NCBI RefSeq assembly: GCF_001613325.1
Contig: NZ_BDCD01000024.1
Span: 1-64,000, forward strand
Reading direction: 5' to 3'
DNA: 64,000 bases
Origin: Nocardia yamanashiensis NBRC 100130
GTDB lineage: Bacteria > Actinomycetota > Actinomycetes > Mycobacteriales > Mycobacteriaceae
The translations under genes were made by a program, and so were the position numbers. Under the pieces are notes generated by a model. That model saw nothing but the letters and a program-made list of their open reading frames with translations. It was not told the origin of the DNA and did not search any database. This document shows, piece by piece, positions 8,972 to 17,587 of the stretch (positions within the stretch are counted from its first letter, which is position 1; each line of letters starts with the position of its first letter).

Positions 8972-10390
8972 ATGCGACGAACGAAGATTGTGTGCACTCT
9001 CGGGCCGGCTGTGTCGTCCGAGGACCGTATTCGTGAACTCGTCGAGAGCGGCATGGACGTGGCGCGGCTGAATTTCAGCCACGGCGAGCACTCCGATCAC
9101 GCCGAGAACTACAAGAAGGTGCGTCAGGCCAGCGATCTGCTCGGCCGCGCCGTCGGCATTCTCGCCGACCTGCAGGGACCGAAGATCCGTTTGGGACGGT
9201 TCATCGAAGGCAAGACGGTGTGGGCTACCGGAGAGGAAATCCGGATCACCGTCGACGATATCGAGGGCACCCACGATCGCGTCTCGACCACCTACAAGCA
9301 GCTCGCGGAAGATGCCAAGCCGGGTGACCGGCTGCTCGTCGACGACGGCAAGGTCGGCCTGACGGTCGAACGCGTGGACGGCAACGACGTCGTCTGCCGC
9401 GTGACCGAAGGCGGACCGGTCTCCAACAACAAGGGCGTCTCGCTGCCCGGCATGGACGTGTCGGTTCCGGCCTTGTCGGAGAAGGACATCGAGGATCTGG
9501 AGTTCGCCCTCAAACTGGGCGTGGACTTCATCGCGCTGTCCTTCGTGCGATCGCCCTCCGATGTCGAACTCGTGCACGAGGTGATGGACCGGGTCGGCCG
9601 GCGGGTGCCGGTGGTGGGCAAGCTCGAAAAGCCGGAGGCCATCGACAATTTGGAGGCCATCGTGCTGGCCTTCGACGCCATCATGGTGGCGCGCGGCGAC
9701 CTCGGCGTGGAACTGCCGCTCGAGCAGGTTCCGCTGGTGCAGAAGCGCGCCGTGCAGATGGCGCGCGAGAACGCCAAGCCGGTCATCGTGGCCACCCAGA
9801 TGCTGGAATCGATGATCACCAACTCGCGCCCGACCCGCGCCGAGGCCTCCGACGTGGCCAATGCGGTGCTCGACGGCGCGGACGCGGTCATGCTCTCCGG
9901 TGAGACCTCGGTCGGCGACTACCCGATCGAAGCGGTGCGGACCATGGCGCGCATCGTGCACGCCGTGGAATCCGAATCCTCCACCCGGGTGCCGCCGCTG
10001 ACCCACGTGCCCCGCACCAAGCGCGGCGTCATCTCCTACGCTGCCCGCGATATCGGCGAGCGTCTCAATGCCAAAGCGCTGGTTGCCTTCACGCAGTCCG
10101 GCGACACCGTGCGCCGCCTCGCGCGCCTGCACACCCCGCTGCCGCTGCTCGCCTTCACCCCGCAGGCCGAGATCCGCAGCCAGCTCGCTTTGACATGGGG
10201 CACCGAAACGTTCATCGTTCCTCCGGTGAAGGACACCGACGAGATGATCCATCAGGTCGACAACGCCCTGCTGGCCATCGGGAGGTATCACAAGGGTGAC
10301 CTCGTGGTCATCGTGGCGGGCTCCCCGCCGGGTACCGTCGGTTCCACCAACCTGATTCACGTGCATCGCATCGGCGAGGAGGACCACTAG
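8972..10390 (+). CDS. pyk: Pyruvate kinase
   Basis: Converts phosphoenolpyruvate and ADP to pyruvate and ATP, the last glycolytic step. The 472-residue protein starts RRTKIVCTLGPA and carries LNFSHG, the catalytic stretch VARGDLGVELP, QMLESM and DAVMLSGETSVGDYP. The C-terminal domain ends with the allosteric-type GSPPGTVGSTN loop. ATG 8972 is preceded by an in-frame GTG at 8969 that could equally be used; the longer frame from 8924 adds residues unlike the family. Order pyk-tesB matches the mycobacterial backbone. Confidence 0.96.
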   Translation: MRRTKIVCTLGPAVSSEDRIRELVESGMDVARLNFSHGEHSDHAENYKKVRQASDLLGRAVGILADLQGPKIRLGRFIEGKTVWATGEEIRITVDDIEGTHDRVSTTYKQLAEDAKPGDRLLVDDGKVGLTVERVDGNDVVCRVTEGGPVSNNKGVSLPGMDVSVPALSEKDIEDLEFALKLGVDFIALSFVRSPSDVELVHEVMDRVGRRVPVVGKLEKPEAIDNLEAIVLAFDAIMVARGDLGVELPLEQVPLVQKRAVQMARENAKPVIVATQMLESMITNSRPTRAEASDVANAVLDGADAVMLSGETSVGDYPIEAVRTMARIVHAVESESSTRVPPLTHVPRTKRGVISYAARDIGERLNAKALVAFTQSGDTVRRLARLHTPLPLLAFTPQAEIRSQLALTWGTETFIVPPVKDTDEMIHQVDNALLAIGRYHKGDLVVIVAGSPPGTVGSTNLIHVHRIGEEDH

Positions 10391-10391
10391 G

Positions 10392-11318
10392 GTGAGTGCG
10401 TCACTGGGCGCGGAGCCGTCCGCGGAGTCCGTAGCGGACCCCGAGGGGACCGGTCTATCCGACGATCTCCGGGTCCTGCTGCGGATCCTGGATCTGGCGG
10501 AAGAGGGCCCCGACATCTTCATCGGGCAGCATCCCGAGAAGGTGTGGAGCCGGACCTTCGGCGGCCAGCTGGTCGCGCAGGCGATCGTCGCCGCGGGCCG
10601 GACCGTCGGACCCGAGCGCCCGGTGCACGCCGTCAACGCGCATTTCGTGCGCGGCGGCGATACCAAGAAGCCGATCGAATACCACGTCGACCGGCACCGC
10701 GACGGGCGCTCGTTCGCCAATCGCACGGTCACGGCCTACCAGGACGGACAGGAACTGTTCGTCATGCTGGCGGCCTTCCAGGACTACGGCAAGGGGCTCG
10801 AGCACGGGACCCCGCTGCCGGAGGTGGCGGATCCGGAAGGGCTGCCGCGCGTGGAGGAGTCGTTCGCCGGGCTGGAAGACAAGCTCGAAATGTTCGTCAA
10901 CGCACCGCATCCCATCGATATGCGGTACACCAACGACCCGGCCTGGATCATGAAGGGCAAGGGCGAGAGCCTGGACTACAACCGGGTGTGGATGCGGACC
11001 GACGGGCCGCTGCCCGAGGATCCGATCATTCACGTTGCGGCGCTGGCGTATTCGTCCGACACCACGGTGCTGGATTCGATCATCACCACGCACGGGCTGT
11101 CGTGGGGGCACGACCGGATCCTGGCGGCGACGGTGAACCATTCCATCTGGTTCCATCGGCCGTTCCGGTTCGACGACTGGTCGCTGTACGCGACGGAATC
11201 GCCGGTAGCGGCGGGGTCGCGCGGACTGGCGCGCGGGCATTTCTACTCGCGCGGCGGGGATCTGCTGGCGACCACGGTGCAGGAAGGCGTGATCCGGCAC
11301 TTCCCGGCGCGCCGCTGA
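10392..11318 (+). CDS. tesB: Acyl-CoA thioesterase II
   Basis: Hydrolyses acyl-CoA to free fatty acid and CoA. The 308-residue double hot-dog protein has the family segments VWSRTFGGQLVAQA, VNAHFVRGGD and, in the second half, HGLSWGHDRILAA and SIWFHRPFRFDDW. GTG 10392 begins two bases after the pyk stop, with its Shine-Dalgarno GAGGAGG inside the pyk end, so the two genes are probably cotranscribed. Confidence 0.93.
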   Translation: MSASLGAEPSAESVADPEGTGLSDDLRVLLRILDLAEEGPDIFIGQHPEKVWSRTFGGQLVAQAIVAAGRTVGPERPVHAVNAHFVRGGDTKKPIEYHVDRHRDGRSFANRTVTAYQDGQELFVMLAAFQDYGKGLEHGTPLPEVADPEGLPRVEESFAGLEDKLEMFVNAPHPIDMRYTNDPAWIMKGKGESLDYNRVWMRTDGPLPEDPIIHVAALAYSSDTTVLDSIITTHGLSWGHDRILAATVNHSIWFHRPFRFDDWSLYATESPVAAGSRGLARGHFYSRGGDLLATTVQEGVIRHFPARR

Positions 11319-11334
11319 GTCTCTTTCCGAATCT

Positions 11335-11371
11335 CGCGGGTCACGCTGACAAGGCGTGGCCCGCGTTGTTC
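11335..11371 (+). terminator. Terminator after tesB
   Basis: CGCGGGTCACGC (11335-11346) pairs with GCGTGGCCCGCG (11354-11365), with one G-U pair, followed by TTGTTCTTC. Confidence 0.75.
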
Positions 11372-11389
11372 TTCATCCTCCGCGCCACC

Positions 11390-11415
11390 GGCCCGCATCC
11401 ATCAGGATGCGGGCC
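11390..11415. terminator. Second hairpin between convergent tesB and the next gene
   Basis: GGCCCGCATCC, loop ATCA, GGATGCGGGCC form a perfect 11-bp stem. It lies just beyond the stop of the minus-strand gene at 11430 and could serve it, although there is no clear T-run in either direction. Confidence 0.5.
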
Positions 11416-11429
11416 GCATCCGTTTTGCG

Positions 11430-11831
11430 TCAGATGAGTTCCCGGTTCTCTTCGAGTTCGAAGTTCTCCCGTTGCAGCGCGTGCACGATGTACGGGATGG
11501 GTTCGTCCGCCGAGAGACCGAGGATCAGCTGCTGTTCCAGCTTGGCGATCCCGGCTTTGGTAAGCTGCCGGGCCTCGCCGACGAGGGAGAGGGCGATCTC
11601 GTACGTTCGCCGGTCCCCGGGCTCGTCGTCCGGATTGTCCAGACGCCATTGGGTTTCCAAGACGGTATGCGTCGGATCATCGCATTCGACCGGAAGCGTG
11701 AACCTCCAGGCGAAGATATCCCGATCCGCCACATGGTCGTCGACAATGCGGCACACCGTCTGAACGACATGATCGAGAGTCTGCGGTGTCACGTAAACAT
11801 GGAGCGAAACATCCGAAATTCGTTTCGGCAT
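11430..11831 (-). CDS. Hypothetical protein, 133 residues
   Basis: No family is recognised. The protein is soluble, acidic and without a signal peptide. It begins PKRISDVSLHVYVTP and has a mixed alpha/beta pattern with a repeated hydrophobic periodicity in ALSLVGEARQLTKAGIAKLE. ATG 11831 is preferred over the upstream GTG at 11861 because AGGATCAAGGA precedes it. It is monocistronic, convergent to tesB and 129 bases from the phosphatase gene upstream. Codon use looks native (G/C at third positions). Confidence 0.6.
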   Translation of the reverse strand: MPKRISDVSLHVYVTPQTLDHVVQTVCRIVDDHVADRDIFAWRFTLPVECDDPTHTVLETQWRLDNPDDEPGDRRTYEIALSLVGEARQLTKAGIAKLEQQLILGLSADEPIPYIVHALQRENFELEENRELI

Positions 11832-11960
11832 GTCCTTGATCCTGTTCCTGTGTCGAACCACCGGCCGGCGGTGGTGTTCCGCGCGGAAGTGTAGCTCTTT
11901 ACCGGACCAAGCGGGCAGACAGGTGCATTGACACGCAGGGTTTCGTTGCGACTTCGATGC

Positions 11961-12662
11961 CTAGTGCGCCGAAGTTCCGGTGCGCGAAGCATGTTGGGCG
12001 CCCGGCGCGCCCGCCGGTCCGACCGGTTTGCCCGGCTGGGCGGGTTTGCCGGATTGTCCACGGCCGCCGGGCAGTACGAGCAATTGCGGGCGCTGATCGC
12101 CGCCCTCGCCCCGGGGATCGATGGTGGCCTGCGGGTGCTGATGGGCGTGCAGCGCGAGCAGCAGCGGCACCAGGGCTTCGGCGATGCGATCGCCGACCTC
12201 GCAGAACGCCTGCGCGGACAGCCCCACCGGATCGGAGATGTTCTCCCGGCCCACATAGGCGAGATCGTCACGGGCGGCGTGCAATCCGACCACCGTGCGG
12301 GCGCCGCTGACCTTGGCGATGCGGTAGGCCTCGAGCAGGGTGAAGGTGCGGGGGAGGGCTTCGGGCACCAGCTCGCGCACCTGGTCGCGGAGTTTGTCGG
12401 TCATGGTGAGCACCAGGTCGGCGCGGTGCACCATTTCGGGTTTGAGGCGGCGGGCCTTGAAATTGCCCGGATCGCCGCCGAGCCCGGTGATGGTCTGCGC
12501 GGCAAGCGGTTCCACCGGGAAACCGACCAGTGCGCGCACGCCGGCGCTTTCGGCCGATAGGTCATCGAGTCCGTGGTCGGCGGCCACCGCGAGGGTCAGT
12601 CGTTCGGCAATGACGGACCGGCAAACGTTTCCGCTGCACACGAACAGCACATGCATGGGCAC
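11961..12662 (-). CDS. Low-molecular-weight protein tyrosine phosphatase family protein
   Basis: Cysteine phosphatase fold, also used by arsenate reductases. The P-loop CSGNVCRS has Cys9 and Arg15, but the serine-proline usual after the loop is replaced (CRSVIAERL). The distal general-acid aspartate is probably in ENISDPVGLS. After about residue 180 there is a 50-residue Gly/Pro/Arg-rich tail absent from the core family. GTG 12662 has AAGGG eight bases upstream; ATG 12656 is an alternative. Substrate is unknown. Confidence 0.8.
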   Translation of the reverse strand: MPMHVLFVCSGNVCRSVIAERLTLAVAADHGLDDLSAESAGVRALVGFPVEPLAAQTITGLGGDPGNFKARRLKPEMVHRADLVLTMTDKLRDQVRELVPEALPRTFTLLEAYRIAKVSGARTVVGLHAARDDLAYVGRENISDPVGLSAQAFCEVGDRIAEALVPLLLALHAHQHPQATIDPRGEGGDQRPQLLVLPGGRGQSGKPAQPGKPVGPAGAPGAQHASRTGTSAH

Positions 12663-12707
12663 AACGTATGCCCTTCGTGTTTTGTTCGAAACGCTTCCGT
12701 GACCGGA

Positions 12708-13367
12708 TCACACCTTTTGACCGGGATGTTCATGATGCGGTCGGGTGTCGGACGCATGCTGTTCGCTATTGCGTACCGATTGGTCCAAGGGGCAACATGT
12801 CAACGCCCCTGGAATGTGAGCATGCAGGTTCGCGCTCAGCAAATCAATAGCGGGCGTGAATAGGTTCGATTCGTAGAGTTCCGACTCCTCGACCACGGGC
12901 GCGATTTCGGTGCGCGCGCCGTGCACCCGGCCGCGCGTGGAGAACAGCCGCCCGCGCGCCGGGACCATCGGCGCGAACTTCGCCAGTCCCGCACCGGGAC
13001 CCATATCGTCGTACACCGAATCGATGCCGCCGCGGGCGAAATACGCCTCGTGCCAGAAACCGGTGCCGCCCGAATCCTTCAGGAACTGCTGCCACCAGAT
13101 GCGGTGCGGTTCCGAACGGGTCCAGCGCTCCAGGCTTTCCAGATCCCGCCAGTACTGCCGGGCGCCCCAATGCGGCGGGAACATCGACCACACGATGTCC
13201 TCGTGCGCGAGCAGACCGTCCGGGCGATCGTGATGGGACCGATACAGTTTGGGCCCCACCCCGAGCAGCCGCAGTATTCCTTTGGGTTTGCGGACCCGCA
13301 TACCCAGCAGAATCACCACCAGATCCGGATATTCCGAAAGATCGGCCGTCACCCTGTGCACCCGCAT
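12708..13367 (-). CDS. DUF4188 / monooxygenase-like protein
   Basis: Dimeric alpha/beta-barrel-like small protein family, function unknown. The core covers residues 1-155 and includes VVILLGMRVRKPKGILRL, MFPPHWGARQYWRDL and FWHEAYFARGG followed by DDMGPGAGLAKFAP. ATG 13367 is chosen for the strong GGGAGG nine bases upstream; the open frame extends further without family similarity. The last 50 residues are low in hydrophobic pattern and Cys/His-rich, unlike the core, so a read-through or frameshift near the 3' end is possible. Confidence 0.7.
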   Translation of the reverse strand: MRVHRVTADLSEYPDLVVILLGMRVRKPKGILRLLGVGPKLYRSHHDRPDGLLAHEDIVWSMFPPHWGARQYWRDLESLERWTRSEPHRIWWQQFLKDSGGTGFWHEAYFARGGIDSVYDDMGPGAGLAKFAPMVPARGRLFSTRGRVHGARTEIAPVVEESELYESNLFTPAIDLLSANLHAHIPGALTCCPLDQSVRNSEQHASDTRPHHEHPGQKV

Positions 13368-13453
13368 CGGCGACCTCCCAAGATTTCGTCGCTTTGCCGG
13401 GTTGTACGAGTAGCCGGGGTGAACGGTTCGAAACATCGGTGGATCAGTCGGTA

Positions 13454-14353
13454 TCAGTTCAGCATCGACACCACCGCGCGGGTGGCATCGGCCAGCAATG
13501 CGTTGTCGGCCTTGGTGTCGGCTCCCGTTTTGCTGCTCAGCAATGCGATGACGACCGGCACGCCCTTGTCGGTCCAGGTCACGGCCACGTCATTGGCGCC
13601 GCCGCGTTCGGTGGTCCCGGTTTTGTCGCCCACCGTCCACCCCTGCGGCAGTCCCGCTCGAATCCGCTGTCCGCCAGTCGTATTCGCGAGCAGCCAGCCC
13701 TTCAGCATTTCCCGCTCCGGCTCGCCCAGCGCATTCCCCAGCACCAATTTCTCGTAATCCGCCGCTACCGCCGCCGGTGAAGTGGTGTCCCGTTCGTCGC
13801 CCGGCGTATCGGTATTCAACTCGGTTTCCCACCGGTCCAGCCGCGAGACGGAATCGTCCAGCGAACGCAGGAACGCCGTGAATTCGCCCGGTCCGCCCTG
13901 CAGCCGCAGAATCAAATTCCCCGCCGTATTGTCGCTGACCGTGATCGCGGCCTGACACAATTCGGCGACCGTCATCCCCGTTTCCACCCGCTGTTCGGCC
14001 ACCGGCGAATTGGCCACCACCTCGTCCGCCCCGAACCGGATCACCTGATCGAAATACCCGCTCGACAACGGATAGTCCTTCAGCAGCGCCCCGCAAGCCA
14101 GCCCCTTGAACGTGGAAGCCATGGCGAACCGCTCCCCGCTCCGATAAGCCACCTCCCGCCCGCTCTTGGTATCCACCGCATAAACCCCCAGCCGCGCCCC
14201 GTACTTCTCCTCCAACCCCCGCAACGTCGTTTCCCCCGCCGACCCCGCCCCCGCCATATTCTTCGCCCCCGCGCCCCCCTCACTACTCCCGCACCCCGCC
14301 AACGCCGAAACCACCACGAGCCCCGCCGCCAACCCCCGCCACCCGAACCGCAT
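13454..14353 (-). CDS. bla: Class A beta-lactamase, lipoprotein
   Basis: Serine hydrolase that opens beta-lactam rings outside the membrane. Motifs are S80-TF-K83, S140-D-N142, E176 in RWETELN and K244-T-G246, each ten above Ambler numbers. Cys87 and Cys133 match the TEM Cys77-Cys123 disulfide; the Cys69-Cys238 pair of class A carbapenemases is absent. The signal peptide ends in lipobox ALAGC (Cys21), so it is membrane-anchored, as in several Nocardia enzymes. ATG 14353 follows GGAGAGGGAG; the upstream extension to 14485 is not coding-like. The start region is unusually C-rich on the + strand. Its resistance spectrum cannot be read from sequence. Confidence 0.92.
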   Translation of the reverse strand: MRFGWRGLAAGLVVVSALAGCGSSEGGAGAKNMAGAGSAGETTLRGLEEKYGARLGVYAVDTKSGREVAYRSGERFAMASTFKGLACGALLKDYPLSSGYFDQVIRFGADEVVANSPVAEQRVETGMTVAELCQAAITVSDNTAGNLILRLQGGPGEFTAFLRSLDDSVSRLDRWETELNTDTPGDERDTTSPAAVAADYEKLVLGNALGEPEREMLKGWLLANTTGGQRIRAGLPQGWTVGDKTGTTERGGANDVAVTWTDKGVPVVIALLSSKTGADTKADNALLADATRAVVSMLN

Positions 14354-14537
14354 CCGACTCCCTCTCCTAAGCGAACCCATCCGATCGCGCCCCACCCTGC
14401 CACACCACTTCCCCTGCCCCACCCCAAGTTTCGATTCCCTGCCCCTCTTCACCGAATCTCCACAACGACCCCCACCCATTCCCACACCCCCTCCCTACCC
14501 TCGAAACCCGAACCCCGGCCCCGACAGGGAGACCCAC

Positions 14538-15272
14538 ATGCCCGACCCCACCGACTTCACCCGCTGGACCATCGAATTCGAAGCCAGAGCCACCGCCCGC
14601 CGCACCGCCGGCGACCCCGACTGGACCCGCCCCACCCACCTGCACCCCGCCATCCTCCGCAGCATCCAACGCTTCCAGGTAGGCGAAAGCGGCGACGGCG
14701 CCAACCTCATCACCAAAGCCGACGCCGCCGGCGACCCCACCTACGCCACCGCCGCCCGCCTCTTCGTAGCCGAGGAACAAAACCACGCCCGCCTGCTCGC
14801 CCACCTCCTCGCCGCGGCCAACGCCCCGACCATCGACTCCCATTGGACCGATGCCCTCTTCGTCCGTCTCCGCCGGGCGCTGGGCCTCCGCTTGGAGCTC
14901 ATGACCCTCACGGTCGCCGAGGTCGTGGCGCTGCGCTACTACCGAGCTCTCCGGGATGGCACGTCCGACCTCCTGACTACCCAGGTGGCATCGCTGATCC
15001 TGGAGGACGAACGCCGCCACGTCCCGTTCCATTCGCAGCGGCTACGTCAGTCCTTCGCCTCGACACCCCGCCCGCTGTGCATCGTCGTCCACGCGGTCTG
15101 GTGGCTTATCCTCGTTGCCGCCGTTCTGGTGGTATCCGCCGACCACGGACCCGCGCTCCGCGAATTGGGTGTATCCCGAGTCCATTTCGCCCGCGATGCG
15201 AGTCGTCTGTTTCGAACCATTCTCCGCGGCAACATCACTCGTTCCTCGTCCGAGCTACTCCAGGCCGGATGA
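14538..15272 (+). CDS. Ferritin-like diiron protein with C-terminal membrane anchor
   Basis: All-helical protein of 244 residues. Two metal-ligand motifs of the ferritin/rubrerythrin type are visible: E80-x2-H83 in VAEEQNHARLL and E158-x2-H161 in ILEDERRHVPFH, with further Glu at 50, 120 and 128. A single membrane segment spans about residues 181-201, after the four-helix region. The start follows GGGAG. Function may be oxidation of a membrane or metal substrate, which is inference. The gene is divergent from the beta-lactamase, and its first half shares the strong C-over-G bias of that intergenic region. Confidence 0.72.
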   Translation: MPDPTDFTRWTIEFEARATARRTAGDPDWTRPTHLHPAILRSIQRFQVGESGDGANLITKADAAGDPTYATAARLFVAEEQNHARLLAHLLAAANAPTIDSHWTDALFVRLRRALGLRLELMTLTVAEVVALRYYRALRDGTSDLLTTQVASLILEDERRHVPFHSQRLRQSFASTPRPLCIVVHAVWWLILVAAVLVVSADHGPALRELGVSRVHFARDASRLFRTILRGNITRSSSELLQAG

Positions 15273-15317
15273 CGCCGCGGATTCCCTATTCTCAAGGGCA
15301 GCAGAAGTTTTCGTGAG

Positions 15318-16193
15318 ATGGGAGTCGTTGTGGGGGGAGCGTCTGTAGCTGGGCGACGTGGCATGGCGGGACGAGGTCGATCGCTGCGCCGGCCCCCGCC
15401 CCCGGCGCCACCGGAACCGAGCCCGTCTCCGGATCCGGTGCCGAGCTCACCGACGCGATGGCAGCGCACGCGGCGTCGTTTGCTCACGGTCGCGGTATGG
15501 CCGGGCTGGATGAGTTTCACCGCCCTGGTGACGACCGTGGCCGCGGTGGCCGCGCTGTGGTTCACCGGGCAATCCTTGCGCGCCACCAACAATCAGTACG
15601 ATCTGGCTCAGCAGACGGCGCTGACGGACCGCTTCCAAAAAGCCGCCGAACTGCTCTCCTCCGAGAGCGCGGACACCCGAATCGCCGCCGTCTATCTTTT
15701 CGAGCGTTTGATGCAGGATTCCCCGAAGGACCATCCCGTCATCCTGTCGGTGTTGACGTCTTTCCTTCGGACTCGATCGAGCGCAGCCGACTGTGATCGC
15801 AAGGCAACGCCCGATGTTCAGGTGGCGCTGACCGTGGTCGGCCGGCGTCAAACCGGTCGCGACACCGAGCGGGTCAACCTCGAAGGTGCCTGCCTGGCTG
15901 GTCGAATATTCGCGAACACGCACTTCGCGAAGGCGAGCTTTCGAGGAACGAACCTGGCCGGAGCGATTCTGGACCGGGGCGATCTGGCGGGAGCGGACTT
16001 CCTCGAGACCGATCTGAGCAGGTCATCCATCGACGCGACAACTGTGCTGGAGGGTGCCGAGTTCGCCGGCCTCAGTGCCTCGGATCTCACCGGCGCCGAC
16101 CTGTCCGGTGCGGACCTCACGGGTGTCTATTACGACCGGTCGACTGTTTGGCCCGCTGGATTCACTCCGCCGCCGAGTCGCGGTGCACGATGA
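15318..16193 (+). CDS. Membrane-anchored pentapeptide-repeat protein
   Basis: A Pro-rich cytoplasmic N-terminus (about residues 24-45) precedes one membrane segment (about 63-83). A helical segment then contains DRFQKAAELLSSES and RIAAVYLFERLMQDSP. Residues 185-275 hold A(D/N)LxX repeats such as ANLxG-type NLEGACLAG, NLAGAILD and ADLSGADLTG, which form a right-handed beta-helix. This layout is common in Streptomyces and Nocardia proteins of unknown function. ATG 15363 is an alternative start. No partner gene is evident. Confidence 0.75.
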   Translation: MGVVVGGASVAGRRGMAGRGRSLRRPPPPAPPEPSPSPDPVPSSPTRWQRTRRRLLTVAVWPGWMSFTALVTTVAAVAALWFTGQSLRATNNQYDLAQQTALTDRFQKAAELLSSESADTRIAAVYLFERLMQDSPKDHPVILSVLTSFLRTRSSAADCDRKATPDVQVALTVVGRRQTGRDTERVNLEGACLAGRIFANTHFAKASFRGTNLAGAILDRGDLAGADFLETDLSRSSIDATTVLEGAEFAGLSASDLTGADLSGADLTGVYYDRSTVWPAGFTPPPSRGAR

Positions 16194-16287
16194 CGAGCCG
16201 CGGAATCCGCGAGATGATCGGACTTCGAGACGGCGACGATCTCGGGGTTACAGTCCCGGTCGCGCCGCCCGGGGGAGGAGTCTCGTG

Positions 16288-16380
16288 ATGTCGCAGTACC
16301 TGCCGCTCATCGGAGTGCTCGTGGGCGGACTGCTCACGTTCGCGGGCGGATTCGTCGCGGAGCTCGTGCGCTGGAACTGA
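16288..16380 (+). CDS. Small membrane peptide (30 residues) or broken gene start
   Basis: ATG 16288 has a strong Shine-Dalgarno (GGGGGAGGAG) seven bases upstream. The product is MSQYLPLIGVLVGG followed by a hydrophobic stretch ending VAELVRWN, a single membrane helix. After its stop a +1 frame stays open to about 16541 with coding-like codons. It may therefore be the start of a frameshifted membrane protein and not a complete gene. Confidence 0.4.
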   Translation: MSQYLPLIGVLVGGLLTFAGGFVAELVRWN

Positions 16381-16524
16381 AGATTGCCAACGCGAAAGGT
16401 GTCTTTCCTGCCCAAAACCCAGGAACCGCAGACCTGCCCGCCTTGCTGCCCTTGCTGACCGAATCCGTGAGACTGCTGCCCGACGGTCGGGAGTTGCCCG
16501 GAGGAACTGTGAGAATCGGTTGGT

Positions 16525-17160
16525 ATGAGCCTTGATTGGACGAGTGTTGCCGTGTCGGCCACTACTGCGACGGCGACGCTGGGGGGTGCGGCGCTGACGC
16601 AGTTCTTCGGGATCCGGAGCAAGCGGGTCGATGCGCGGTTGCAGAGTGCGGTGCGGGCGGAGGAGATGGCGGAGACGGCGCGGAAGGAGGAGTTGAGCGA
16701 AAAGCGTTCCTGTTATGCGGGTCTCAATACTTCCGTGCATTACTTCAGGGCAGTCGCACGCCGATACCTGGCGATGAAAGGCACACCGGACGGGGACGTC
16801 GCGAAACTCGAAGCGGCGTGGGAAGCGTTGCGGGAGAACTACGCGCACGCGCAAATGGTGCTGTCCGATCGCGCGCTCGACGTCGCGTCGGAGGTCACCC
16901 GGTACGCCGAGGTCGGACATCGGGAGGTCCTGGATGTCGATCCCGCCGATGTCGATCGGGTCGCGCGGATCGAGCGATTTCTCGCCGACGATATGGGGGC
17001 CGCCGTGCGGTTGTTGCGCCGGGCGCTGCGGGAGGACGTCGGGATCGCGCCACCCGCGGACGTCGACATCGACGCGCGTCTGATCGACCTGCGGGCGGAG
17101 CGGCTGCGCTATCGGGGCCCCGGAGTTCAGGGGCGTCCCGCCCGTTCGGAACAGTGGTGA
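16525..17160 (+). CDS. Hypothetical protein with N-terminal hydrophobic segment
   Basis: The 211-residue protein begins SLDWTSVAVSATTATATLGG, a single weakly hydrophobic N-terminal helix. It is followed by a charged helical region (EEMAETARKEELSEKR) and further helices to the end, consistent with an anchored coiled-coil protein. Similar N-termini occur in actinobacterial proteins of unknown function. No catalytic motif is seen. Start ATG 16525 has no strong Shine-Dalgarno; GAGAATCGG is the best candidate. Confidence 0.6.
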   Translation: MSLDWTSVAVSATTATATLGGAALTQFFGIRSKRVDARLQSAVRAEEMAETARKEELSEKRSCYAGLNTSVHYFRAVARRYLAMKGTPDGDVAKLEAAWEALRENYAHAQMVLSDRALDVASEVTRYAEVGHREVLDVDPADVDRVARIERFLADDMGAAVRLLRRALREDVGIAPPADVDIDARLIDLRAERLRYRGPGVQGRPARSEQW

Positions 17161-17280
17161 GGTCGTTGTCGCAAAGACGTTGTCCAGCAGTGGATTCGGT
17201 GTAGCACCGGCGTTCGGATGCGGTCGGCCGCGAAATGCGAAGAGGGCCGTCTCGGAAAATTCCGAGACGACCCTCTCGCT

Positions 17281-17367
17281 TGGTGCCGAGTGTGGGACTC
17301 GAACCCACACGTCCTTCCGGACAACGGTTTTTGAGACCGTCGCGTCTGCCAGTTCCGCCAACCCGGC
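17281..17367 (-). tRNA. tRNA-Leu (anticodon CAA)
   Basis: Read on the minus strand, GCCGGGT at the 5' end pairs with ACTCGGC at the 3' end, followed by A and an encoded CCA (17281-17283). The anticodon loop CTCAAAA gives CAA, decoding UUG. The long variable arm (GTTGTCCGGAAGGAC region) is typical of class II tRNA-Leu. The T loop GTTCGAGTC is intact. Confidence 0.96.
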
Positions 17368-17587
17368 GCACCGGATGGAAAGCATAGCGGGTTCGGGTCG
17401 GGAGACCAAAAGGGGGCGGGGACACGCGGGTGACGTTGTGATACTGGTCGGTTTGCGCTGGGTAGATGGGTTGTGTGGGCGGGTGGACGGTACTCTTTGG
17501 GTTACTCGGGTGCGTGCCGATCCCACGAGGGTGGCGTCGGACCGGTGGTCTCGGGTGTTGAGTATGCGAAGCGACAGGGGTTCATCT

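Noticed and set aside
7178..10732. Open frame of 1184 codons on the minus strand
   Set aside because: It is antisense to four recognisable genes (binding protein, permease, pyk, tesB); its product is low-complexity and follows from the high GC content.
14538..17367. Genomic island inserted at tRNA-Leu
   Set aside because: The block lies on the 3' side of the tRNA, but no duplicated tRNA 3' end or integrase was found.
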